In this document: piece after piece, positions 17,564-25,640 of the stretch
How positions within the stretch are numbered: the first letter of the stretch is position 1
Layout of the letters: each line of letters begins with the position of its first letter
Source of the DNA: Sphingobium sp.
GTDB taxonomy: Bacteria > Pseudomonadota > Alphaproteobacteria > Sphingomonadales > Sphingomonadaceae
Assembly: GCF_003248505.1 (NCBI RefSeq)
Contig: NZ_QFOA01000036.1
Coordinates: forward strand, 1-37,457
Direction: 5' to 3'
DNA: 37,457 bases
Program-made: the position numbers and the translations under genes
The notes under the pieces: generated by a model
The model's input: only the letters and a program-made list of their open reading frames with translations
What the model was told of the DNA's origin: nothing
The model's database searches: none

Positions 17564-18088
17564 ATGTCCATCAGCCATCGCCTGATCCTGACCGGCACGG
17601 TGGCGCTCGGCGCGGCGGCGACGCCAGCCGATGCGCAGACGATGACCGTCAACGTCGCGATCCCGCGCCTTTCGGTCGCCGAATATCACCGGCCCTATGT
17701 CGCGATCTGGATCGAGAAAGAAGGCGCTGCGCCGCGCACTCTGTCTGTCTGGTACGATCGCGACAAGAAGGATGGCGAAGGCACCAAGTGGCTGCGCGAC
17801 GTGCGGCAATGGTGGCGTGCGTCGGGACGGGCGATGAGCTTTCCCGCCGATGGCGTCACCGGCGCGACCCGCGCGCCGGGCGAACAGAAGATCGCCTTCG
17901 CCGCAGGCAAGGGGCCGCTGGGTCAATTGTCGCCGGGCAACTATACGCTTCTGGTCGAAGCCGCGCGCGAAGTAGGCGGGCGCGAAGTGCTGCGACTGCC
18001 CTTTGCATGGCCGCCCAAGCCCGGCGCGACCGTCACGGCCAAGGGGAATACGGAGCTGGGCGCGGTCACGGTCGCTTTCGGCAAATAA
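17564..18088 (+). CDS. DUF2271 periplasmic protein with flavinylation motif
   Basis: A 174-residue secreted protein. Residues 1-24 are a signal peptide ending ATPADAQ. The rest matches DUF2271 (RPYVAIWIEKEG, TLSVWYDRDKKDGEGTKWLRD, WWRASGR). At residues 96-102 it has DGVTGAT, which fits the Dxx(S/T)GA(S/T) signature where ApbE attaches FMN to threonine, here probably T102. The apbE gene two positions downstream supports covalent flavinylation. It starts 13 bp after the PepSY gene. The likely function is a flavin-bearing periplasmic electron carrier or reductase subunit linked to iron; substrate unknown. Confidence 0.8.
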   Translation: MSISHRLILTGTVALGAAATPADAQTMTVNVAIPRLSVAEYHRPYVAIWIEKEGAAPRTLSVWYDRDKKDGEGTKWLRDVRQWWRASGRAMSFPADGVTGATRAPGEQKIAFAAGKGPLGQLSPGNYTLLVEAAREVGGREVLRLPFAWPPKPGATVTAKGNTELGAVTVAFGK

Positions 18089-18099
18089 GGGGATCATCG

Positions 18100-18954
18100 A
18101 TGAAGACGAGACATGTGATCGCAGGCGTGGTCTGCGCGCTGATGCTGACGGGCACCGCCCAGGCGCACCGGCAATGGATGCTGCCGTCCGCCACTACGCT
18201 GTCGGGCACGGACAGTTGGGTGACGGTGGACGCCGCCATTTCCAACGACCTGTTCTATTTCGAACATTTCCCGATGTCGACCGACTCGATCACGGTCACC
18301 GAACCCGATGGCGCGACCGGACGGATCGAGAATGCCGCCAAGGGACGGTATCGCTCGACATTCGACGTGCACCTGACGAAGCAGGGCACCTATCGCATCG
18401 CAAGCGTGTCGACCGGCGTGATGGGCAGCTATATGCTCAACGGCAAGCGTGAGCGGTTGCCGCGCGGCACCACCAGAGCGACGCTGGCCAGTGCCGTTCC
18501 CGAAGGCGCGACCGACGTGCAGACGGCGGACATGGCGAACAGGAACGAGATTTTCGTGACGCTGGGCGCGCCGACCGCAACGCTGTTCAAGCCGACCGGC
18601 CAGGGGATCGAGATGGTGCCGGTCACGCATCCCAACGACCTGGTATCGGGAGAAGCGGCGACATTTCAGTTTCTGCTCGACGGCAAACCGGCTTCGGGCC
18701 TTAAGGTCACGGTGATCCCCGGCGGCATCCGCTATCGCGACACGTTGGGCCAGATGGATCTGACGACTGACAAGGACGGCAAGGTCGCCGTGACGTGGCC
18801 GCAGCCCGGCATGTACTGGCTGAACGCCACCATCGGCGGCGGTCGTGAGGGCGGCGAAGGCGCGCAGGCGATGGGCGGGCAGCCCCGACCGCCTGCCGGG
18901 CCGCCGCAACGACGGGCATCGTACATCACGACACTGGAAGTGCTGGCCCCCTGA
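18100..18954 (+). CDS. DUF4198 periplasmic protein
   Basis: A 284-residue secreted protein of the DUF4198 (NikM/CbiK-like metal-uptake-associated) family. The signal peptide is about residues 1-22 (ending GTAQA), immediately followed by HRQWMLPS, the typical mature start with a His that may bind metal. A C-terminal beta-rich domain contains GVMGSYMLNGKRERL and a Gly-rich, Pro-rich tail (GGGREGGEGAQAMGGQP). It begins 11 bp after the DUF2271 stop with GGGG as Shine-Dalgarno. Family members accompany TonB-dependent and metal-uptake loci; here it is part of the putative Fur-controlled flavin operon. Confidence 0.8.
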   Translation: MKTRHVIAGVVCALMLTGTAQAHRQWMLPSATTLSGTDSWVTVDAAISNDLFYFEHFPMSTDSITVTEPDGATGRIENAAKGRYRSTFDVHLTKQGTYRIASVSTGVMGSYMLNGKRERLPRGTTRATLASAVPEGATDVQTADMANRNEIFVTLGAPTATLFKPTGQGIEMVPVTHPNDLVSGEAATFQFLLDGKPASGLKVTVIPGGIRYRDTLGQMDLTTDKDGKVAVTWPQPGMYWLNATIGGGREGGEGAQAMGGQPRPPAGPPQRRASYITTLEVLAP

Positions 18955-18971
18955 AGCCAGCCACCCCACCC

Positions 18972-19928
18972 GTGCGCGTCGCCGTCGCCCCCGACCTTTC
19001 GCCCGATATCTTCCTTGCGCGGCGGCGGACGGGCGCGGTCGCGACGTTGGGCGGCGCGACCATGGGAACGAACTGGTCCGTACGGATCGTCGAACCGCCG
19101 GAGGGATGCGACGCGGCGATCCATGCCGTGCTGGCGCGCGTGATCGACCAGATGAGCAATTGGGAGGCGGATTCGGCGATCAGCCGCTTCAACCGTTCGC
19201 CGATAGGCGAATGGATGACGCTGCCCGACCACATGCTTGGCGTGTTGCGCGCGGGCCTTGAAGTGGCGCGGTTGTCGGACGGAGCCTTCGACCCTGCGGT
19301 CGGCCGGGCGGTCGACGCGTGGGGCTTCGGGCCGGGGACAGGTGCGCGCGGGACCGAGCCCTCGCCGTCATGTCCCTGGACCGCCATCGAGGTGGACGGC
19401 TCCCGGGCCATGCGGCGTGCTGACGTGGCGCTGGATTTTTCTGGCATCGCCAAGGGGTTTGCCGTCGATGCCGTGATCGATGCGCTACGCGATGTCGGCG
19501 TGGACAACGCGCTGGTGGAGATCGGCGGCGAATTGCGCGGGATCGGGGTAAAGCCCGACATCCAGCCCTGGTGGGTGGACATAGAAGCGCCGCCGGGCCT
19601 TTCCGTCCTGCCGCTTCGCGTAGCGCTCAGCGGCCTTTCGGCGGCAACATCGGGCGACTATCGCCGATTCCGCATGGCGGGCGGGCGGCGGTTGTCGCAC
19701 AGCATCGATCCGGCGACGGGACGGCCCGTCGCCGATGCCGTCGCGTCCGTCACCATATTGCACGATAGCGCGATGATGGCGGATGCGTGGGCGACCGCTA
19801 TCCTCGTCGCGGGGCCCGAGCGCGGTATGGCGCTGGCGAAGCGCCACGGCCTTGCCGCGCGCATGATCGAACGCGGCCAAACCCCGCGCGAACATCTCAG
19901 CCCCGCGCTGGAGGCGATGCTCGATTAG
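18972..19928 (+). CDS. apbE: FAD:protein FMN transferase (ApbE family)
   Basis: A 318-residue ApbE-type enzyme that transfers FMN from FAD to a Thr/Ser of target proteins. Family motifs are in order: ATMGTNWSVRI (about residue 30), FDPAVGRAVDAWGFG, ALDFSGIAKGFAVDAV, VEIGGELRGIG, SHSIDPATGRPV and ADAWATAILVAG. The chosen start is a GTG 17 bp after the DUF4198 stop. No signal peptide or lipobox is visible, which is odd because most ApbE proteins act in the periplasm; either the true start is missed or the enzyme acts in the cytoplasm. Its probable target is the DUF2271 protein encoded upstream. Confidence 0.93.
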   Translation: MRVAVAPDLSPDIFLARRRTGAVATLGGATMGTNWSVRIVEPPEGCDAAIHAVLARVIDQMSNWEADSAISRFNRSPIGEWMTLPDHMLGVLRAGLEVARLSDGAFDPAVGRAVDAWGFGPGTGARGTEPSPSCPWTAIEVDGSRAMRRADVALDFSGIAKGFAVDAVIDALRDVGVDNALVEIGGELRGIGVKPDIQPWWVDIEAPPGLSVLPLRVALSGLSAATSGDYRRFRMAGGRRLSHSIDPATGRPVADAVASVTILHDSAMMADAWATAILVAGPERGMALAKRHGLAARMIERGQTPREHLSPALEAMLD

Positions 19929-19945
19929 AGAGGATCAAAAAGAAA

Positions 19946-19972
19946 CCCCGCCGGAGAAATCTCACGGCGGGG
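19946..19972 (-). terminator. Terminator of the yeiH-glpD-glpK operon
   Basis: An 8-bp GC-only stem (CCCCGCCG/CGGCGGGG) with an 11-nt loop between the convergent ends of apbE and glpK. On the minus strand it is followed by TTTCTTTTTG, so it best serves the glpK side. Confidence 0.8.
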
Positions 19973-20094
19973 CCAGGTTCAGGGAGGTGTCACTCCAAAG
20001 GGGGGAAAGAGTGACAAGACATATATAGTCAGTTGGAATGACCGTTCAATGACCCGATCATGACTTTTCGTCCATCCGATTGCTCCGTTCACCG

Positions 20095-21573
20095 CTACGC
20101 TTCGCAATCGAGCTGATGGCGCAGGCCCTGTTGCCAGAATGCAATGCGCGCCGACCGGGTATCGCCCGGCATAGCAGGGTCGAAGCGAGTGGCGGCGCTG
20201 CACATGTTCGCCGCGTCGGCAAGGCAGCGATGAAGCCCCGCCCCGACACCGGCCAGCATAGCAGCCCCCAGCGCGGTCGTTTCGGTGTCGGCAGGGCGCT
20301 CGACCGGGATGCCGAGGATATCGGCCAGATCCTGCGCCATCCAGTTGTTGACGCTCATGCCCCCGTCGATCCGCAGCTTCGTCCAGTCCGCGCCATCCGC
20401 TGCGAAAGCCGCCTGAAGATCATGCGTCTGATGCGTCAGCGATTCCATCGCTGCGCGCACGATATGCGCGCGCCGGGTGCCCAGCGTCAGGCCGGTGATG
20501 ACCCCCTTCGCATCGGGGCGCCAGTGGGGTGCGCCGAGCCCTGCGAGGGCGGGCAGGAACTGCACCCCCGCACTGTCGGGCACAGATGCTGCCAGCGCTT
20601 CGCTTTCCCCGGCAACCTGGATCACACCCAACTCGTCGCGCAGCCATTTGATGAGGCTGCCCGCTACGAAGATCGCACCTTCGAGCGCATAGATGCGCCG
20701 ACCGCCCTCCTGATAGAGGATCGTGCCAAGCAGCCGATGCGCGGAGGCGGGCAGGCTTTCCCCCATGTTGGTGAGGATGAAGGCCCCGGTCCCGAACGTC
20801 GCCTTCGTGTCGCCGGGCGACAGGCAGTTCTGGCCGATGGAGGCCGATTGCTGGTCACCCGCAAGGCCGCAGATGGGAATGGGTGCGCCGAGGATCGCAG
20901 GATCGCAGGCGCCGAAGCGCCCATGATTGTCGACGATCTGCGGCAGTGCGGCGCGGGGCACACCGAAAAGATCGAGCAGATCCCCGTCCCAATCCGCCCC
21001 GTCCAGACCGAGCAATTGCGTGCGGCTGGCATTGCTGGCGTCGCTGATGTGGAGGCCGCCGGTCAGCTTCCACACCAGCCAGCTTTCGACAGTGCCGAAA
21101 GCGAGCCGATCGCCGATTTCGCGGGCCTGCGGCACATTGTCGAGAATCCAGCGCATCTTGCTGGCGGAAAAATAGGGGTCGAGGACGAGGCCGGTGCGAC
21201 CCTGCACCGACGCCTCGTGACCACCTTCGCGCAGGCCCGCGCAAAAGGGCGCGGTGCGGCGATCCTGCCAGACGATGGCACGCGTGATCGGATCGCCGGT
21301 CTGCCGGTCCCAGGCGACGACGGTTTCACGCTGGTTTGTGATGCCGAGGGCAGCGATGCGCGCAATGCCGCCCGCCTTTTCTACCGCTTCGCGCGCGCAG
21401 GCGATGGTGCGGGTCCATATTTCGGCGGCGTCATGTTCGACCCTGCCGGGCTGCGGATAATATTGAGTCAATTCCTGCTGCGCGACGTGGATCGCCCTGC
21501 CGTCCGGCGCATAGACGATGGCCCGTGTGGAAGTGGTGCCCTCATCGAGGACAAGGATATGGTCCGCGCTCAC
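20095..21573 (-). CDS. glpK: Glycerol kinase
   Basis: A 492-residue FGGY-family kinase that converts glycerol to glycerol 3-phosphate. The N-terminus LDEGTTSTRAIVYAPDG is the glycerol-kinase phosphate-binding signature; further motifs are GITNQRETVVAWDR, WQDRR, a KATFGTGAFILTNMG segment and the C-terminal RIDGGMSVNNWMAQ. It starts with GTG whose last bases form the TGA stop of glpD (GTGA overlap), so translation is coupled. It is the last gene of the minus-strand operon yeiH-glpD-glpK. No glpF or glpR is nearby. Within this locus it probably uses the glycerol released from sulfoquinovosyl glycerol. Confidence 0.97.
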   Translation of the reverse strand: MSADHILVLDEGTTSTRAIVYAPDGRAIHVAQQELTQYYPQPGRVEHDAAEIWTRTIACAREAVEKAGGIARIAALGITNQRETVVAWDRQTGDPITRAIVWQDRRTAPFCAGLREGGHEASVQGRTGLVLDPYFSASKMRWILDNVPQAREIGDRLAFGTVESWLVWKLTGGLHISDASNASRTQLLGLDGADWDGDLLDLFGVPRAALPQIVDNHGRFGACDPAILGAPIPICGLAGDQQSASIGQNCLSPGDTKATFGTGAFILTNMGESLPASAHRLLGTILYQEGGRRIYALEGAIFVAGSLIKWLRDELGVIQVAGESEALAASVPDSAGVQFLPALAGLGAPHWRPDAKGVITGLTLGTRRAHIVRAAMESLTHQTHDLQAAFAADGADWTKLRIDGGMSVNNWMAQDLADILGIPVERPADTETTALGAAMLAGVGAGLHRCLADAANMCSAATRFDPAMPGDTRSARIAFWQQGLRHQLDCEA

Positions 21574-23063
21574 GCTGCCTCTCCGAGATATGTTTTAAGC
21601 TGCGCCATCTGCGACGCATTGAGCCGAAGGCCCAGTTTCGTGCGGCGCCACACTATGTCCTCGGCAGTTCGCGCGCATTCCCTGTTGCGCAGATAGTCGA
21701 CTTCGGCAGCGGTCAGGCCGTGGCCGAAATGCGCGCCCAGCGCTGCCATGTCCGGCGCGTTCCCCAACCACGCGCGCGCCTGCGTGCCGTAGGCGCGCGC
21801 GATCCGGTCGATCGTGGCAGCGTCGAGAAAGGCGTAGTCGCGGGCAAGCCCGGCCTTGAGGACGTCGATGCCGTCCATCGGAAAATCTCCGCCCGGCAGC
21901 GGAGCCGACGCGGTCCAGTCTCCACCCGACAGGGCCGGGACATGATCCCTCAAATGTTCGACCGCATCCTTCGCAAGGTGGCGATATGTCGTGATCTTGC
22001 CGCCGAAGATGGAGAGCAGCGGCGCGCGTCCATCGGCGTCCACATCCAGTTCGAAACTATATCCTCGTGTCGCAGCCTCGGGCTTGCCGGAGCCGTCGTC
22101 GATCAGCGGGCGGACACCCGAATAGGTCCACACGACATCGGCGGGGGAGATCGGCGTTTGGAAATAGGCATTCGCGGCATCGCAAAGATAGGCGATTTCC
22201 TCCTCGCTCGCGCGCACGTCGCGCAGCGGCCCTTCATGATCGCGGTCGGTCGTACCAATCAGCGTGAAATCCTGCTGATAGGGGATGGCGAAGAAGATGC
22301 GCCCGTCGGCTATCTGAAAGAAATAGGCGTAGGGATGGTCGAACAGACGCGGAACGACGATATGCGATCCGCGCACCAGCCGCATCCGGCGGTCCGTACG
22401 CTGTCCAGCCTTGCCAAGCAGGTCGAGGACGGAGGGACCGGCGGCGTTGACGAGCGCGCGCGCGCGGAAGGTGCGATCGCCGCTGCGGATCACCCACTCT
22501 CCCCCTCTGCGCTCCATCGCGTCGACGGGCGAACGCGTCAGGACGGTCGCGCCCCGGTCCGCGGCATCGCGCGCATTGAGGACCACAAGGCGAGCGTCAT
22601 CCACCCACCCGTCCGAATAAATGAAGGCCGGGCCGAAGCCGGGCTTGAGCGGGACGCCAGCGGGATGGCGTTGCAGATCGACCGACTCCGTCGCGGGAAG
22701 GCGCCTGCGCCCGCCGATATGATCGTAGAGAAAGAGGCCGAGCCGCAGCAGCCAGCGCGGACGCAGCCCCTTCACATGCGGCAGTACGAAGCGCATGGGC
22801 CAGATGATATGGGGCGCGATGGCCCACAAACGCTCGCGTTCGGACAAGGCTTCGCGCACGAGCCCGAATTCGCGATGTTCGAGATAGCGCAGCCCGCCGT
22901 GGATGAGCTTGGTCGAGGCGGACGAAGTTCCGCTCGCAAGATCGCCCTGTTCCAGCAGCAGGACGCGCGCGCCCCGCCCTGCGGCATCGCGGGCTATGCC
23001 GCATCCGTTGACGCCGCCGCCGATGATGGCCAGGTCATATATTTCCTCGATCATTGCATTCAT
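21570..23063 (-). CDS. glpD: Glycerol-3-phosphate dehydrogenase (FAD-dependent, GlpD)
   Basis: A 497-residue membrane-associated flavoprotein that oxidises glycerol 3-phosphate to dihydroxyacetone phosphate and feeds electrons to quinone. The dinucleotide-binding motif is DLAIIGGGVNGCGIARDAAG at the N-terminus; STKLIHGGLRYLE is a GlpD signature, followed by RALVNAAGPSVLD and SIFGGKITTYRHLA. The ATG at 23063 overlaps the TGA of the upstream gene (ATGA), which fixes the start; upstream in-frame codons belong to yeiH sequence read in another register. It forms a glycerol branch with glpK in this sulfoquinovose locus. Confidence 0.96.
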   Translation of the reverse strand: MNAMIEEIYDLAIIGGGVNGCGIARDAAGRGARVLLLEQGDLASGTSSASTKLIHGGLRYLEHREFGLVREALSERERLWAIAPHIIWPMRFVLPHVKGLRPRWLLRLGLFLYDHIGGRRRLPATESVDLQRHPAGVPLKPGFGPAFIYSDGWVDDARLVVLNARDAADRGATVLTRSPVDAMERRGGEWVIRSGDRTFRARALVNAAGPSVLDLLGKAGQRTDRRMRLVRGSHIVVPRLFDHPYAYFFQIADGRIFFAIPYQQDFTLIGTTDRDHEGPLRDVRASEEEIAYLCDAANAYFQTPISPADVVWTYSGVRPLIDDGSGKPEAATRGYSFELDVDADGRAPLLSIFGGKITTYRHLAKDAVEHLRDHVPALSGGDWTASAPLPGGDFPMDGIDVLKAGLARDYAFLDAATIDRIARAYGTQARAWLGNAPDMAALGAHFGHGLTAAEVDYLRNRECARTAEDIVWRRTKLGLRLNASQMAQLKTYLGEAA

Positions 23064-24136
23064 CCCAGCACCGTCAGGGTAAAAGCGATCGCGACCAGAA
23101 GGGAGGCGAGCGTCGCGGCCGCGACCGGCATCGCTGCGCGCCAGCCCATCTGCATGATAAGGTCGAGGCGGGATCTCATCGCCGTCGCCGTCACCGCCAA
23201 AAGCAACAACGACTTGGACAGTATCAGGTTCATGTGCGCGATCGCGGGCGGCACCGTAACGACGGAATTGAGCACCACGACCCCGAGGAACAACGTGATG
23301 AACCAGGGGAGCGCCAGCTTCCTGATCCACCCACGCCCCTGCCCCGCATCGTCGGCGACCAGGATCGAGACGATAGCGACCACGGGCGCAAGCAACGCCA
23401 CGCGGGTCAACTTGACGATGGTGGCATAGCTGCCCGCCGTATCGGAATAGGCGTAGCCGCCGCCGATGGCCTGCGCGACATCATGAATCGACGCGCCGAT
23501 GAGGAAACCGGCCTGCCGGTCATCCATATGGAGGGCGGCGGCCAGCGGCGGGTAGAAGGACATGGCAAGCGCGCTCGCGACGGAGATGACGACCAGCGTC
23601 AGGGCGAATTGTCCCTGGCTGATGCGGCGGCTGCCCAGTACGCCGAACAGCGCCAATGCCGCCGACGCGCCGCAGATGGCGGTCGCCCCGCCAGCGAGCA
23701 GACCGACGGCGACAGGCTGCCCGCCCAAACGCGCGACCAGCAGCGCCGCCCCCATCGCCGCGGCCATGACGGCCAGCAGCGCCAGGAACGGCACCGGTCC
23801 CAGATCGCCGATCTGCGCCAGCGTCACCTGCGTCCCCAGCACGACGATGCCCCAGCGCAGGCAGGTCTTGGACGCGAAGTCGAGGCCGGGGTGGGTGCGG
23901 GCGTCGCTGGCGACGAAATTCAGCGCAAGGCCGATGAGCAGACCCATGAGGATGATCGGCGCGCCATAATGTTCTGACAACCAGGACGCTGCGAGGCTTG
24001 CGATGCCGCAGATGGCGATGCCGGGCCAAAGCTTTTGCCAGATCGCCTTGCGCGACGCGGCGGTCGGTCGCACCTGATCGGCCAGGAACAATTCACCGTA
24101 AAGATCGCCGGCATGATCGCTGTTCACTGCCCTCAT
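23060..24136 (-). CDS. yeiH: YeiH/UPF0324 family membrane protein, putative sulfur-oxyanion exporter
   Basis: A 358-residue polytopic membrane protein of the YeiH (UPF0324, putative sulfate exporter) family, with about ten hydrophobic helices. Family segments include APIILMGLLIGLALNF, CLRWGIVVLGTQVTLAQI, LLAGGATAICGASAALAL and GFLIGASIHDVAQAIGGGYA. The stop overlaps the glpD start. It is the promoter-proximal gene of the operon, divergent from the MFS gene. The substrate is unproven for the family; placement in a locus that releases sulfite from sulfoquinovose favours export of sulfite or sulfate. Confidence 0.85.
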   Translation of the reverse strand: MRAVNSDHAGDLYGELFLADQVRPTAASRKAIWQKLWPGIAICGIASLAASWLSEHYGAPIILMGLLIGLALNFVASDARTHPGLDFASKTCLRWGIVVLGTQVTLAQIGDLGPVPFLALLAVMAAAMGAALLVARLGGQPVAVGLLAGGATAICGASAALALFGVLGSRRISQGQFALTLVVISVASALAMSFYPPLAAALHMDDRQAGFLIGASIHDVAQAIGGGYAYSDTAGSYATIVKLTRVALLAPVVAIVSILVADDAGQGRGWIRKLALPWFITLFLGVVVLNSVVTVPPAIAHMNLILSKSLLLLAVTATAMRSRLDLIMQMGWRAAMPVAAATLASLLVAIAFTLTVLG

Positions 24137-24171
24137 CCTCGCCCGTCTTCATTCGTTCAAAAGACTTGCCG

Positions 24172-24192
24172 TATGTCCTACGGTGTCATATC
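24172..24192. promoter_or_regulatory. Candidate LacI-type operator, copy 1
   Basis: TATGTC-CTA-CGGTGTCATATC in the 143-bp divergent region between yeiH (minus) and the MFS gene (plus). It matches copy 2 at 28035-28055 in 18 of 21 positions, the only differences being the three central-left bases. Outer arms TATG/CATA are inverted. Probable binding site of the LacI-family regulator encoded at 30110. Confidence 0.6.
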
Positions 24193-24279
24193 CCGTCTTT
24201 ATGGGCTCGCGCCAGACAGAGCAAGAGCTTTGCACACGCGACGGCATGAAGCGAGACGATGAGGGAGGAGAGCGAAGGC

Positions 24280-25551
24280 ATGGCATCAGATCGGGAACAG
24301 CCGCAGCCCCTGCCGGGAAGCGCGCCCGCCGCCCCCGGCGCGGCGCGGGCGCAGAATGTGCTAATTGCCCTCATCTTCGCGGCGACAGCGCTCAATTATG
24401 TCGACCGGCAGGTCCTGGCCTTGCTCAAACCCATGCTGGAGGCCGAATTCCAGTGGTCCGACCAGCAGTTCGCCCATCTGGGGTCTGTGTTTCAGCTGGC
24501 GGCAGCGGCGTCCCTGCTGGGCGTGGGCTGGTTCGTCGACCGGTTCGGCGTGCGCTTCGCCTATGGCTTTGCCGTTGCGGTTTGGAGCCTTGCGGGCATG
24601 GCCCATGCGCTGGCGGGGAGCGTGCAGCAGTTCGTGGTGGCCCGCGCGGTGCTGGCGACGGCGGAATCGGTCAACACGCCCGCGGCGATGAAGACCGCCG
24701 CCATCTACCTGCCCACCGAGCGGCGCTCCATCGGCATCGGCATCATCAACACCGCGCCCAACATCGGGGCGATCATCACGCCGCTGCTCATCCCCCCGTT
24801 CGCGCTGGCCTTCGGCTGGAAGGCGGCTTTTCTCGTGACGGGCGGACTGGGCCTTGTCTGGCTGCTTTTCTGGAAGGTCAACACCGCGCGGCTGACGCCG
24901 GTGGCGGGCGCTGCGGCACCCACGCGCGGAAAGGTGGAATGGGGCGCGATCCTGTCCGACAAACGCAGCTGGACGATCATCGGCGCGAAGGCGTTCACCG
25001 ACTTCGTCTGGTGGTTCGTGCTGTTCTGGACGCCCGACTTTTTCGCGCGGCAGTTCGCCATGGACCAAGGCGCGCTCGGCCTGCCCATCGCCATCATCTT
25101 CACGCTGGCGGCGCTGGGCGCGGTAACGAGCGGAGCTCTCTATCCCGCCCTGCTCCATCGCGGGATCGGCATGAATGCGGCGCGCAAGGGTGCGATGTTC
25201 GCCTTTGCCCTCGCCGTCCTCATCATGCCTTTGGCGCTGATCGTCTCCAGCCCCTGGATCGCCGCGCTGTGCATCGGCATGGGACTGTTCGCGCATCAGG
25301 GCTTTTCGACCAACCTCTTCGGCATTGCGACGGAGATCGTCCCCGCCCGGCGCATCGCGACCGTTATCGCGCTGGGTGCCATCGGTGGAAACCTGACCGG
25401 CACCGGCATCATCGAACTGGCGGGATGGTCGCTGGACCGGGGGCTGGGCTATGCACCGCTCTTCGTGCTGTGCGGGGGTGCCTATCTCTTTGCGCTGGGC
25501 TTCATCCACCTGATGCAGCCACGCCTCCAGGCCGCAGATCCCGCCGCTTAA
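24280..25551 (+). CDS. MFS transporter (hexuronate/ACS-type)
   Basis: A 423-residue major facilitator with 12 predicted helices, of the anion:cation symporter (ExuT-like) type. The first helix holds ALNYVDRQVLALLKPMLEAEF and the loop 2-3 signature reads GWFVDRFGVRFAYG; FTDFVWWFVLFWTPDFF is near the centre. Members move anionic sugars such as hexuronates, which fits a sulfonated sugar here. The ATG at 24280 is preceded by GGGAGGAG; an ATG at 24259 is possible. The gene is divergent from yeiH and shares the candidate operator, so it is probably the inner-membrane importer for sulfoquinovose or its glycoside, replacing the ABC importer of Agrobacterium. Confidence 0.85.
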   Translation: MASDREQPQPLPGSAPAAPGAARAQNVLIALIFAATALNYVDRQVLALLKPMLEAEFQWSDQQFAHLGSVFQLAAAASLLGVGWFVDRFGVRFAYGFAVAVWSLAGMAHALAGSVQQFVVARAVLATAESVNTPAAMKTAAIYLPTERRSIGIGIINTAPNIGAIITPLLIPPFALAFGWKAAFLVTGGLGLVWLLFWKVNTARLTPVAGAAAPTRGKVEWGAILSDKRSWTIIGAKAFTDFVWWFVLFWTPDFFARQFAMDQGALGLPIAIIFTLAALGAVTSGALYPALLHRGIGMNAARKGAMFAFALAVLIMPLALIVSSPWIAALCIGMGLFAHQGFSTNLFGIATEIVPARRIATVIALGAIGGNLTGTGIIELAGWSLDRGLGYAPLFVLCGGAYLFALGFIHLMQPRLQAADPAA

Positions 25552-25567
25552 AAGCGGACAATAAAAA

Positions 25568-25594
25568 CCCCCGGACGCAGGGCACGTCCGGGGG
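25568..25594 (-). terminator. Terminator after the TonB-dependent receptor (and MFS gene)
   Basis: A 10-bp perfect stem CCCCCGGACG/CGTCCGGGGG with a 7-nt loop between the convergent MFS and receptor genes. On the minus strand it is followed by TTTTTAT, so it is a canonical terminator for the receptor gene and may weakly serve the plus strand. Confidence 0.88.
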
Positions 25595-25640
25595 CGCGGA
25601 AGGCGGAGAAACGGCGCGTGCAGACGCCGCCCCCTCCTCC

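Noticed and set aside
19988..20016. Inverted repeat TGTCACTC/GAGTGACA beside the glpK terminator
   Set aside because: It has a 13-nt loop, no T-tract and lies between convergent genes where a better terminator is present; no role can be supported.
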